In this document: one piece after another, positions 54,211 to 62,962 of the stretch
Numbering within the stretch: position 1 is the stretch's first letter
Layout: each line of letters starts with the position of its first letter
From: JAXGYX01 sp964487355
Lineage (GTDB): Bacteria; Bacillota; Clostridia; Saccharofermentanales; Fastidiosipilaceae
NCBI GenBank assembly: GCA_964487355.1
Contig: CAZAPS010000003.1
Span: 1 to 64,000, forward strand
DNA: 64,000 bases
Direction: 5' to 3'
Notes under the pieces: generated by a model
Databases searched by the model: none
Told to the model about the DNA's origin: nothing
The model's input: the letters and a program-made list of their open reading frames with translations, nothing else
Translations under genes and position numbers: made by a program

Positions 54211-55587
54211 ATGACTGATCAGATGGTTGATAAATTAAAGATGGCTGACGCGAACCGGGCGCTCGCGGCTCAGTTTGGTCTACATTTTCCGCGTTTTTTA
54301 CTCCCGAACCCGGAATTGGATCCCTCATTGTGGAGCGTGGTCGCCTGTGACCAATTCACCTCCCAACCGGAGTATTGGGAAGAGGTGCGCTCCATTGTGG
54401 GCGACGCGCCATCGACACTGAACCTGGTGCTGCCCGAAGTCTATCTTGAAAGCCCCGGCGATCGTCCAATTGAGAGCCGTGTCGAAGACATCCATCAGAA
54501 CATGAATGAGTATCTCGACAATGACGTCTTTCAGGAACTGTCACCCGGACTGATTGTCATCCGGCGCCTCACCGCTCAAAACCGCATACGAACCGGCTTG
54601 GTCGCCGCCATCGATCTGGACACCTACGAATTCGAACCGGGCAACCGAGCGTTGACCCGTGCCTCAGAGGCGACTGTTCCGGACCGCATTCCACCTCGTC
54701 TGGCGGTCAGAAAAGATGCCAAAATCGAATGCGCCCATATCCTTTTGCTGTTGGACGACCCACAACAGGCGTGCATCAAACCGTTCGCCGAACAGGTCAG
54801 CTCAGCAGACAGTGGCTACCGAAAGTTGTACGACTTTGAGCTGATGGCCGGCGCCGGTCATTTGACCGGCTGGTTCGTCCCCTCGGACTGCCCACTACTA
54901 AATGAGCTGCTTGAGCAGATGGCGCGACTGTCCCTTTACACCGATCATCAAATGATGTTCGCCGTCGGAGACGGAAACCATTCTCTGGCGACCGCGAAAG
55001 CATCGTGGGATCAGCTGAAAAAAGAGAATCCTTCCATAGCCACCGACCATCCCGCGCGCTACGCGATGGTTGAAATCGAGGCGCTCAACGATCCCGGCCT
55101 GTTGTTTGAGCCCATCCATCAAGTTTTGTTTGACACCTCCCTCGAAACGGTCGAACAATCCGCCAAGGCGTTCTACGGGAACAGGCTTTCGATAGTGACC
55201 ATGGATCCATCCATTCTACTCGAGGATGGCAGTCTCAAAAAAGAGCGTCCAACGGTTCCTGAAGGTCAGGTCGGCATTCCTGTGCGTTCGGGCGACCATT
55301 TTCATTTATGGCAAATCAAGTCGGACGATAAATTGGCGATCGAGGTTTTGCGCGATTTTCTCGATCCATTTATGAACGAGAAAGAATTGTTCACCGATTA
55401 CATCCACGGAGACGAGGTGGTCACACAACTCACCGATGATCCGGACAACGTTGGATTTTATCTGCCTCAGATGGATCCCGACGATTTCTTCAACCAAATC
55501 ATTCACCGAGGCATCCTGCCGCGCAAGGCTTTTTCTTTGGGCGACGCGGTTGACAAACGATTTTACATGGAATGCAAAGCCATCTGA
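54211..55587 (+). CDS. DUF1015-family protein
   Basis: 459 residues, recognised by the family motif VGDGNHSLATAK (residues ~250) and a C-terminal part ending with DFFNQIIHRGILPRKA. DUF1015 proteins are widespread and often stand near serA; the biochemical role is not established. Here serA and its aminotransferase lie just downstream on the opposite strand. The ATG at 54211 has AAAGGAA ten bases upstream. The frame is open far back into alaS but without a site. Confidence 0.85.
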   Translation: MTDQMVDKLKMADANRALAAQFGLHFPRFLLPNPELDPSLWSVVACDQFTSQPEYWEEVRSIVGDAPSTLNLVLPEVYLESPGDRPIESRVEDIHQNMNEYLDNDVFQELSPGLIVIRRLTAQNRIRTGLVAAIDLDTYEFEPGNRALTRASEATVPDRIPPRLAVRKDAKIECAHILLLLDDPQQACIKPFAEQVSSADSGYRKLYDFELMAGAGHLTGWFVPSDCPLLNELLEQMARLSLYTDHQMMFAVGDGNHSLATAKASWDQLKKENPSIATDHPARYAMVEIEALNDPGLLFEPIHQVLFDTSLETVEQSAKAFYGNRLSIVTMDPSILLEDGSLKKERPTVPEGQVGIPVRSGDHFHLWQIKSDDKLAIEVLRDFLDPFMNEKELFTDYIHGDEVVTQLTDDPDNVGFYLPQMDPDDFFNQIIHRGILPRKAFSLGDAVDKRFYMECKAI

Positions 55588-55655
55588 TCGCGCCTGATCA
55601 AAATTTCGTTAGTTATTTCGTTAGCCTTTATAATCAAACTCCCGCAAATGAAAGT

Positions 55656-55700
55656 AAAAACTCCTTGGCCACATTATCTTAGAGTGCCAAGGAGTTTTTG
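55656..55700. terminator. Bidirectional terminator between the DUF1015 gene and serA
   Basis: AAAAACTCCTTGG pairs with CCAAGGAGTTTTT, perfect over 13 bases, with T runs both ways. Confidence 0.9.
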
Positions 55701-55746
55701 TGACTGCGCGACTCACGCCGGATGCGCGGCTGTCAGGCGTTGAGGT

Positions 55747-57351
55747 CTAAAAATAAAGACGGCTGACTCTCAGCACACCTTCTTGTTTCATCAATTCATC
55801 AATCACCTCGTCTTCGACAGGTGTGTCCACACAGACAAAGGCCTGCGCGTGATGGTTGACATTTTTCACCGCCCAAATCAAATTGGAGATATTAATGTTA
55901 AAGTTTCCAAGAACCGTGCCAACCCGGCCGATCACACCCGGAATGTCATCATTTTGCAGCGCAAGCATGTATGGCGTAAGCGGGATGTTGACGTTGTATC
56001 CAAAGAAGTCCACCAGCACCTGAATCTCAGACCCAACAATTGAACCACTGACACTCAGCACTTTGCCGGTATCCTGCGTGAATTCGACTGTGATCAGATT
56101 CTCATAGCGTGTACAGGCGCTGGCTTTGTCTTCCAGCACTTTAATACCCATTTCCTCAACGTTTTGACGCACATTGACAAAACTAATGCGATTTTCGGAA
56201 ATCGGTGTCAAAAAACCTTTCAATATGGACAGCGTCAGCAGGCCGGTCTCCTCGGTCATCAATGTGCCACAATAAGTGATCTTGATCCTTGTGACCGTTT
56301 TATTTTCCGCTTGAAAATAAATACTGCCGAGGCGTTCGCAAAGACGGATAAACGGTTTCATCTGGTCGGCGCTGCCGCTGACCGGAGGCATGTTGACCGC
56401 CGGCACCATTTCACCTTTAAGCGCGCGGGCGATGATGTCAGTCACACCAAATCCAACTCGTGCGGCGGCCTCTGTCGTCGACGCGCCCAAATGCGGGGTG
56501 TACGTGAAGTTGTCCAGGTCCAGCAAAGGACTGTGAAAGTCCTGCTCTTCCGGTGTTTTAGTGAATTTGGGTTCGCTGGAGAGGACATCCATCGCGGCGG
56601 AAGCCACCTGTCCCGACACCAGCGCGTCATGTAAATCCTGTTCATTGACCAGCCCGCCACGGGCGGCGTTGACCAGCCGAACACCTTTTTTACAAAGAGC
56701 GAATTGCGGCGCGCTCAGCATGTTGGTTGTCTCTTTGGTTTTTGGCGTGTGGACGGAGATCAGGTCGACCAGCGGCAATAATTCCTCCAACGTCTCACAA
56801 TATGTCACATTGAAATATTCCATGCGCTGTCTCGTCACAAAAGGATCGTACGCGAGCACTTTCATACCAAGGCCCTGCAATTTAGTAGCGACTCCCTGAG
56901 CGATTCGACCAAATCCGATCACACCGGCGATCTTGCCCTCCAGTTCATTTCCAACCATGCCACCGCGACGAAAATCCGCGCGGCGCGCTTTCATGTTGGC
57001 TTCGCCAATGTTGCGAAACGCCGAGAACGCCAGTCCTACCGCCAGCTCGGCGGCGGCGTTGGTGTTCGCGTCAGGTGTGTTGCAGACCAAAATACCTTTG
57101 GCGGTGCAGGCGGGGATGTCGATGTTGTCCACACCGGTTCCGGCGCGTCCGACGATCTTCAAGTCAACCGCGCGCGCCAACAAAGCAGCGTCGACAGTGG
57201 TCGCGCTACGCACGATCAAAGCGTCAAATCCGGGAATCATCTCACACAATTCTTCTGCCGTCTTGCCCTCGACCTCAACGACCTCGACGTCTTGAGAACG
57301 GAGCAGATCCAAAGCGTCCGGAGCGATTTTTTCGGGAACTAAAACTTTCAT
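55747..57351 (-). CDS. serA: D-3-phosphoglycerate dehydrogenase
   Basis: First step of serine synthesis, 534 residues. NAD loop GVIGFGRIAQG (around residue 145), catalytic NAARGG (Arg) and HLGAST (His), then the long ASB domain and a C-terminal ACT domain, which in this family often binds serine for feedback inhibition. The 4-base overlap with the upstream aminotransferase (ATGA) shows coupled translation. Length and order are those of the long (type 1) enzyme. Confidence 0.96.
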   Translation of the reverse strand: MKVLVPEKIAPDALDLLRSQDVEVVEVEGKTAEELCEMIPGFDALIVRSATTVDAALLARAVDLKIVGRAGTGVDNIDIPACTAKGILVCNTPDANTNAAAELAVGLAFSAFRNIGEANMKARRADFRRGGMVGNELEGKIAGVIGFGRIAQGVATKLQGLGMKVLAYDPFVTRQRMEYFNVTYCETLEELLPLVDLISVHTPKTKETTNMLSAPQFALCKKGVRLVNAARGGLVNEQDLHDALVSGQVASAAMDVLSSEPKFTKTPEEQDFHSPLLDLDNFTYTPHLGASTTEAAARVGFGVTDIIARALKGEMVPAVNMPPVSGSADQMKPFIRLCERLGSIYFQAENKTVTRIKITYCGTLMTEETGLLTLSILKGFLTPISENRISFVNVRQNVEEMGIKVLEDKASACTRYENLITVEFTQDTGKVLSVSGSIVGSEIQVLVDFFGYNVNIPLTPYMLALQNDDIPGVIGRVGTVLGNFNINISNLIWAVKNVNHHAQAFVCVDTPVEDEVIDELMKQEGVLRVSRLYF

Positions 57352-58427
57352 GCCTGCATCTCCTTAACAACGGTATCAATGGTGTTCAGCAATGCCTCCA
57401 GCTCGTCCATGGTCGTGTCCGCCATGTGCGCGATGCGGAAGGTTTTGTCTTTCAGCGCGCCATATCCGTTGGAAATCGAATATCCTCGCTCACCCAGCAG
57501 CCGATTTAAATCAGAAACCGAGAGGTTATTTGTATTTGTGATGCAGGTAACAGTCTGTGAAAGATGCGCGGGGTCAGAATAGAGCGCATAGTTCTCAGTC
57601 GCCCATTCACGTACCCGGTCCGCCATTTTGCGATGACGGTCGAAACGATTGTCCAAGCCTTCTTCTAAAATATAGTCCAACTGAGCGTCCAGGGCGAACA
57701 TATGAGACAAAGAAGGAGTGCTGGGGTATTGGTATGGTTTTTCTTCCACAAATCGGGCGAGCTCCACAAAGTCAAAATACAGACCTCTGTGTTCGACGGT
57801 CTTGGCGTGTTCCAACGCTTTTTGTGAAAACGAACAAAATGACATGCCGGGCGGCAACCCGATGCATTTTTGCGTGGAGGTGATACAAATATCGATACCC
57901 AGTCGATCCACCTCGATCTTGTCTCCACCCAGAGAACTGACGGCGTCGACCAGCCAGATCACATCCGGATATTTACGGATGACGGCGGACAACTCGTCCA
58001 TGGGGTTCGCGACGCCGGTCGCGGTCTCATTGTGCGTAATGGTGATCACATCATATTTTCCGGTCGCCAAAACCTCATCCACCTGCGCGGGATCTGTCGC
58101 CTGACCGAGCTGCGCGCTAAATTTGTCCGCGGGGACATTGTTGGCGGTGCACATTTTATACCAGCGATCGCCAAACGCGCCGATCGAAAACACAGCCGCT
58201 CTTTTTGCGGTACATGATCGCACTGCTCCTTCCATCAATCCCGATCCGGACGATGTGGAAATGAGGATCATGTTCTCCGTATACATCAACTTACGGATCT
58301 TGTCCGATATTGATTGTTGCAACTTCGTGGCGTCTTTGGTGCGATGACCGATCATCGGTTTAGACATTTTCTCCAGTACCTCTTGGCGCACGTCAACCGG
58401 TCCGGGTATGAAAAGTCTTTTGTGCAT
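57348..58427 (-). CDS. Class V aminotransferase, probable phosphoserine aminotransferase
   Basis: 359 residues of the alanine-glyoxylate/SerC-like PLP fold. PLP lysine in STQKCIG, the Asp in VDAVSSLGG, and FIPGPVDVRQEVLEKM at the start. Paired with serA, it should convert 3-phosphohydroxypyruvate to phosphoserine, although its sequence is of the AGT/SepT type rather than classical SerC. No phosphoserine phosphatase gene is in the window. GGAGAGATACT precedes the ATG. Confidence 0.85.
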   Translation of the reverse strand: MHKRLFIPGPVDVRQEVLEKMSKPMIGHRTKDATKLQQSISDKIRKLMYTENMILISTSSGSGLMEGAVRSCTAKRAAVFSIGAFGDRWYKMCTANNVPADKFSAQLGQATDPAQVDEVLATGKYDVITITHNETATGVANPMDELSAVIRKYPDVIWLVDAVSSLGGDKIEVDRLGIDICITSTQKCIGLPPGMSFCSFSQKALEHAKTVEHRGLYFDFVELARFVEEKPYQYPSTPSLSHMFALDAQLDYILEEGLDNRFDRHRKMADRVREWATENYALYSDPAHLSQTVTCITNTNNLSVSDLNRLLGERGYSISNGYGALKDKTFRIAHMADTTMDELEALLNTIDTVVKEMQA

Positions 58428-58580
58428 AGTATCTCTCCTTCATTTTCTACCGGCTCGGACATCGCTCGTGTCACCACGGTTCCGAACCTCGCAAACCTGC
58501 AATCCTACTTAAAAATTCTTAATTCTTGCCCAAAATCCAGTGCTTGGGCATGGTCGCGATCCACCAAACTTTACCGAATT
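58428..58580 (-). promoter_or_regulatory. Structured leader of the serine operon
   Basis: About 150 bases between promoter and start. Visible helices (minus strand): TGCCCAA...TTGGGCA; then GGTTCGGA...TCCGAGCC enclosing CGTG-GTGA-CACG, a GNRA-like tetraloop hairpin. The second ends about 25 bases before the ATG. No terminator or T-box core was found. It may be a ligand- or protein-responsive element. Confidence 0.45.
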
Positions 58581-58608
58581 ATTATACACCAAATTTAACA
58601 TCGAACAA
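58581..58608 (-). promoter_or_regulatory. Promoter of the aminotransferase-serA operon
   Basis: Minus strand TTGTTC, 16 bases, TATAAT. Its -35 box directly abuts the terminator of the preceding gene. Confidence 0.7.
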
Positions 58609-58647
58609 AAAAATGGCCGCTTCTTTGCTGCAAGAAGCGGTCCATTT
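58605..58647 (-). terminator. Terminator of the PP2C-like/LysM gene
   Basis: ACCGCTTCTTG pairs with AAGAAGCGG, then a seven-T run on minus. The remaining bases to 58738 are AT-rich. Confidence 0.85.
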
Positions 58648-58738
58648 CATAGTTGTATCAACACTTGATCAAAATTTCATTTATTTTCAGCAGTTCAATG
58701 ACTGAGCGAACCAATTTTGATCATTTTTTGATTGTTCA

Positions 58739-61054
58739 TTACGGAACAACGATCACATCACCGGGCGACAGCACCCAGTTGATCGTATCTTCCGCCTTCG
58801 AATAGGAATGACCGTTGGCGGCCGCGATCTCCAACATCTTCGCCTCGACATCGGAGTCCGGATAGAACTTGCGAGCGATCGCGTATACAGAGTCACCCGA
58901 AACGATCGTGTACGTCCGCTGCTCAGCGGCCGTGGTCGGAGCTTCAGTGGTGGTCGTGGTTGGAGCCTCGGTCGTGGTCGTAGTTGGAGCCTCGGTCGTG
59001 GTTGTGGTCGTCTCTTCCTCGGTCGTGGTCGTCGTCTCTTCCTCAGTCGTGGTGATCTCACTGACGATGGAGCCGGGTTCGGCCGTGGTCGTCGAGCCGG
59101 TGATCAGCGTTGACTGATTGGTCAACGGCGAGATGGTGGTCGGCGTCGTGATCGAGTCGGTCGCTCCACCTGTGGCCAGAGAGTAGATAATAAAGCCCAG
59201 CAACACACCGGCGATGACAATCAGGACAATGACCGCGATCAGTTTGCCGCGGGACTTGTCCTTCGGCTCCACGCCGTCCGGTGTCTCCTCATAATCATCT
59301 TCAAGATCAAAGTCGGCATAGGTCATCGGCAGTTCGTCTTGAACCACGTCTTCTTCCTTGTCGTCAAAGTCATACGCCAGATCGTCATCTGTCCACCCAT
59401 CCGTCTCGTCATCCGACCAGCCGTCAGAATCATCCGGATCAGCGTAGATCTCATCATCATCATCGGTGTCGATCAGATCGGGCCGCTCGTCATCCGCGAC
59501 CTCTTGAGCAAGACTTTCACCGTCAGACTCAACAGGTTGAACCTGAAAAGCGTATTTCATCGTCTCATCTGTGGACGGGATCGCTTCATCCTGCGCGTCG
59601 GCCGATTGCTTCTTTTGATTCAGTAGATCAAAGGCCGCGCCAAAACCCAAGGGTCGCTGCAACTCCGTCTCGACGGCGTCGGTCACACCCTCCTCGATGG
59701 CAGGCGTCACCTGATCTGAAGTCATGTCCTCAGCGACAACAGTTGGCGCTTCTTCTAACGTCTCAGTTGGAATTGGCTCAGAATGCTCGGTGTCGGGAAG
59801 TTCAGAGTCACCGACCCGGTCTTCCGTGAAGTATTTTGCCGCCGCCGCGGACACGGAAACTTCGGCCGCTCCAGCCACCTCCTCCGGTTCGATCTCGGCG
59901 GGCTCTGAATCCGGCAGATCCAGTTCATCCAGCTCACTTTCATCAATCTTCTCATCCGCTTCGAAAGGATCCACCTTCCACGCCGATTCATCCACGGTGG
60001 GGACGGTGTCTGCCCGCATCGGTTCATCAGCAGCGGAGATCGCATCCTCCCGTGTCGGCTCATCCGCGGTCGTTTCGTGCGGCTTCGCCACTTCAGAGGC
60101 CCATCCGGCGGCCGCTCCCATTCCAGCGGCTGCCGCGGCGATTTGGCTGCGCTCCGCGGCGCTGAGCGCTCCGGTCGTCCTTTGAGCTTTATTGATCTTC
60201 ACCGGACCGGTTTGCGCCGCGAAACCCTTGCCAAGTGTGTCCCTGACATTGATGCCCTTGGACAGTGTGTTACGCCCAACTCGATCCAGTGGTTCGATTT
60301 CTTCGACAAAGCTGATCACGATCTGCATCGAAACATTCGGTATCAGGCGCACCGCCTCGCTCATGATCATCCCGGCCGCGTCACTTTGATCCTCGGCCTC
60401 GTCAAGCAGGCGCAACATGCCCTTTTGACCGACCGCCTCCATCACTTCACGATTACAGACGATCAGACAGTCATCCGGTTTTAATTGAGCGATATTTGAA
60501 TAGCGAATCGATCCCGCGATACCTGCCGCGAAGTCGTTCATATTATTGATTTGACGACCCGCGGTGTCGATCGGCTCCAGCGGATAGTCATCTTCAGTCA
60601 GCGCGAAAATGGCTTCGTCACGGTATAGGTAGGCACATCCTCTTCCTAAAGTGACCGCCGCCATCTCTCCGTCTTTGACGATAATCCCTGAAAAATACGG
60701 CGGACTGACTCCCTTATCTGAAAGTGTGAGTCGCCCGGCCACGTTGACCGCGCTTTCGGCGAGCTCGTTGATTTCATAATCTATGTTGTGTCTGTGATTT
60801 TTCTTTAGATCATTGGCGATGGCGTCCAAGATCGCCCGATTGCCGTCATTTCCATCGGCCGGAGTTTTAGACCCATGCGTCGAGGCGTATACCGCGATAA
60901 ACGCGCCGCGATCCGTTCTATCAAGTGTTAGATCAGCAAAAAGCTCTTCGCGTTTGCCACTGATACGGCCGTCCAGATAAAAAGCATCAATGGCTCCAAC
61001 CGTAGGTGTGTATCGTGCCGCGATTGTTGTCGCTAAACGCGTATTACTCGCCAT
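58739..61054 (-). CDS. PP2C-like pseudophosphatase with membrane helix and extracellular LysM domain
   Basis: 771 residues. Residues 1-255 follow the PP2C phosphatase fold: AVYASTHG replaces AVYDGHGG, GRGCAYLYRDEAIFALTEDD replaces GDSRAYLxRDG..LTEDH, PDDCLIVCNREVME replaces gDrlLLcSDGlxd, and SMQIVISFVEEI ends it. The Asp residues that hold the metals are gone, so it should be inactive. Then an acidic linker (325-600), membrane helix 604-626, a Thr-rich stalk with repeated TTTTTEAP (~670-710), and a LysM domain (713-770: YTIVSGDSVYAIARKFYP...LSPGDVIVV). The cytoplasmic fold is thus linked to peptidoglycan outside. Function is unknown. Confidence 0.78.
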   Translation of the reverse strand: MASNTRLATTIAARYTPTVGAIDAFYLDGRISGKREELFADLTLDRTDRGAFIAVYASTHGSKTPADGNDGNRAILDAIANDLKKNHRHNIDYEINELAESAVNVAGRLTLSDKGVSPPYFSGIIVKDGEMAAVTLGRGCAYLYRDEAIFALTEDDYPLEPIDTAGRQINNMNDFAAGIAGSIRYSNIAQLKPDDCLIVCNREVMEAVGQKGMLRLLDEAEDQSDAAGMIMSEAVRLIPNVSMQIVISFVEEIEPLDRVGRNTLSKGINVRDTLGKGFAAQTGPVKINKAQRTTGALSAAERSQIAAAAAGMGAAAGWASEVAKPHETTADEPTREDAISAADEPMRADTVPTVDESAWKVDPFEADEKIDESELDELDLPDSEPAEIEPEEVAGAAEVSVSAAAAKYFTEDRVGDSELPDTEHSEPIPTETLEEAPTVVAEDMTSDQVTPAIEEGVTDAVETELQRPLGFGAAFDLLNQKKQSADAQDEAIPSTDETMKYAFQVQPVESDGESLAQEVADDERPDLIDTDDDDEIYADPDDSDGWSDDETDGWTDDDLAYDFDDKEEDVVQDELPMTYADFDLEDDYEETPDGVEPKDKSRGKLIAVIVLIVIAGVLLGFIIYSLATGGATDSITTPTTISPLTNQSTLITGSTTTAEPGSIVSEITTTEEETTTTTEEETTTTTTEAPTTTTTEAPTTTTTEAPTTAAEQRTYTIVSGDSVYAIARKFYPDSDVEAKMLEIAAANGHSYSKAEDTINWVLSPGDVIVVP
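58929..59055. repeat. Short tandem repeats coding for the Thr-rich stalk
   Basis: Units of about 24 bases with GTTGGAGCCTCGGTCGTGGT repeat two or three times, followed by shorter TCGTGGTCGT variants. They lie inside the coding region and may vary in length between strains. Confidence 0.7.
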
Positions 61055-61185
61055 TATTGTCCTCCCAAATTATACAAGACAAAAGTCTTTACAAACTCAA
61101 CTCACATTTTTAGAGCTAAGCTTCGCTATTATTTATTGAGATATTATATCATAAGAAGAACAATGGAAATGGAGAAATCAAGATT

Positions 61186-62466
61186 TTGAGTCAAGGTAAC
61201 AAGAATGTGTACAACACGACAATCGTCGTCATAGGAGGCGGAGCCGCCGGATTGGCCGCCGCTGTGAATGCCGCGAAAAGCGAGTTTTCGGTCACCATGC
61301 TTGATCAAAATGAGCAATTTGGCGCGAAGCTGTTGCTGACGGGTGGAGGTCACTGCAATTTCTCTCACGCCGGAACAGTCGAAGACCTGGTTGCGGGGTT
61401 TCATGGTCAAGGTCGCTTTTTATACTCAGCCCTGTCAAAATACGGCAGAGACGAATATATCCGTTTCTTAAATGGTTGTGGGATCCAAGCGAAAAGCGAC
61501 TCATCGGGACGTTGGTTGCCGAGCGATGGGCGGGCGACGGACGTGCGCGACGCTTTTGTGAAGCGCGCGCGACAACTGGGGGTTCAGCAACTGATGTCCA
61601 TGCGCGCACGAACGATCGAACGGGTGGGCGACACATGGGTCTTGGGTCTGCAAGCAAATGACTCTCATCCAAGGCTGACCGCGCGCGCGGTGATCGTCGC
61701 GACCGGGACCGCGGCCTACCCTTCCGTCGGTGGGAACCGTGACGGACTGGAGCTGGCCAGGCAAACCGGCCACTCCATCATCAATCTGTCAGCGGCGTTG
61801 GCCCCAATCAAAACCAATGAAAGCTGGGTACCGGAACTTGCCGGGGTTACTTTGTCCGACTGTGGGCTCGGCATACGAAGACGTGGCGAAAAAATACTGG
61901 AGCAGGCACGAGGCGAACTGCTGTTCGCTCATTTCGGACTGACCGGTCCATTGCCGCTCAGTCTCTCTCGTTGGATCGACAAACCGGCAATCTGGGAAGT
62001 CGTGTTGGATTTTGTTCCGGAACAAAATGAAGAACTGATTTATCAGCAATTGACGCACATGGCCACGGACCAACCGAGAGCGCTATTGCGCAATCAGCTC
62101 CGACTCTTCATACCACGCTCGGTGGCGGAAATCTTATTGACACAGGCGGGTATGCCAAAGTACGCGTCGGCCAATGAAATCAGCAAGAAAAACTACCGCC
62201 GACTTGCCGAAACTCTTAAACGCTGTGTGTTGACTTCCAACGGACCGGTCGCTGCGGAAACCGGAATGACATGCAGAGGCGGCGTGTCTTTGGCCGATGT
62301 GTCGTCAAGAACAATGATGTCAAAACAACAGCCCGGTTTATTTTTCGCCGGAGATCTACTGGACATCGACGGACACAGCGGAGGTTATAACCTACAAGCC
62401 GCGTTTTCAACCGGGATGCTGGCGGCGGAAGGGGCGGTGACCTGGCTGCGAGAATCCAATCAATGA
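61186..62466 (+). CDS. HI0933/BaiN-family FAD-dependent oxidoreductase
   Basis: 426 residues. FAD-binding Rossmann motif IGGGAAGLAAA near residue 17, GGGHCNF, VATGTAAYPSVGG, TCRGGVSLADV and the C-terminal GDLLDIDGHSGGYNLQAAFSTG. The family reduces enone-type substrates (BaiN in bile-acid breakdown) or is of unknown role. The frame opens with TTG at 61186 behind GGAGA; a GTG at 61207 with AAGG is an alternative. No ATG lies nearby. Confidence 0.87.
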   Translation: MSQGNKNVYNTTIVVIGGGAAGLAAAVNAAKSEFSVTMLDQNEQFGAKLLLTGGGHCNFSHAGTVEDLVAGFHGQGRFLYSALSKYGRDEYIRFLNGCGIQAKSDSSGRWLPSDGRATDVRDAFVKRARQLGVQQLMSMRARTIERVGDTWVLGLQANDSHPRLTARAVIVATGTAAYPSVGGNRDGLELARQTGHSIINLSAALAPIKTNESWVPELAGVTLSDCGLGIRRRGEKILEQARGELLFAHFGLTGPLPLSLSRWIDKPAIWEVVLDFVPEQNEELIYQQLTHMATDQPRALLRNQLRLFIPRSVAEILLTQAGMPKYASANEISKKNYRRLAETLKRCVLTSNGPVAAETGMTCRGGVSLADVSSRTMMSKQQPGLFFAGDLLDIDGHSGGYNLQAAFSTGMLAAEGAVTWLRESNQ

Positions 62467-62485
62467 CAGCAGATCTTGTGTAAAT

Positions 62486-62527
62486 AAACGGGAGGTCGGT
62501 GACCGACAAGTCACTCGACCTCCTGTT
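62486..62527 (+). terminator. Terminator after the BaiN-type gene
   Basis: AAACGGGAGGTCG pairs with CGACCTCCTGTTT (one G-U) plus flanking A/T tracts; probably serves both convergent genes. Confidence 0.75.
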
Positions 62528-62579
62528 TCTAGAAGTATTGTTATGAACGGCCATCCCATCCAACCGGCTTCGCGCAATT

Positions 62580-62927
62580 TTATTTTTGCATTATATGAAT
62601 CGCGAAGCCTCCAAACTCACCGTTCAAATAAACATTTTTGATCGTGCCGTCGTCATTGTAGGCGGCGGTATCCATGTTAAACGCCAGGCCCTTCTCCTTG
62701 AGCTCCTCGACAGCGGCCGCGAGGTCTCGCGTACGCATGGCGATATGTCCATTTTTTCCAAGGAACGGAGTCTTCATGCATTCAAAATATTGACCTGCGA
62801 ATTCCGACTTTTGACCATGTCTGGGTTCCAAATTGAATACCATGCTTAGCAACTCAGCCAGTTTGATCGCCTCGTCCGCATTCGCGGTGTTGATCCCAAC
62901 GTGTTCGAGTTCAAATATGTTTTTCAT
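62580..62927 (-). CDS. VOC-family (glyoxalase-like) protein
   Basis: 115 residues with one VOC beta-alpha-beta-beta-beta repeat pair: ELEHVGINTANADEAIKLAELL (metal His9 region), GHIAMRTRDLAAAVEELKEKG and the ending GGFAIHIMQ. Homologues of this short form often occur next to or fused with sugar-acid aldolases. No such gene is here; substrate unknown. The SLC13-type carrier lies just upstream in the same direction. Confidence 0.8.
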   Translation of the reverse strand: MKNIFELEHVGINTANADEAIKLAELLSMVFNLEPRHGQKSEFAGQYFECMKTPFLGKNGHIAMRTRDLAAAVEELKEKGLAFNMDTAAYNDDGTIKNVYLNGEFGGFAIHIMQK

Positions 62928-62962
62928 AAATGTGCCTTTCTTATACCCGGTGATTTTCCGGA

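Noticed and set aside
58428..58580. T-box leader for the serine operon (GTGGTGACACG resembles a T-box core)
   Set aside because: No stem I with specifier, no competing terminator, and the core does not match GGGTGGnACCGCG.
58929..59055. CRISPR-like repeats
   Set aside because: Repeats are adjacent, have no spacers and are in frame inside the stalk-coding region.
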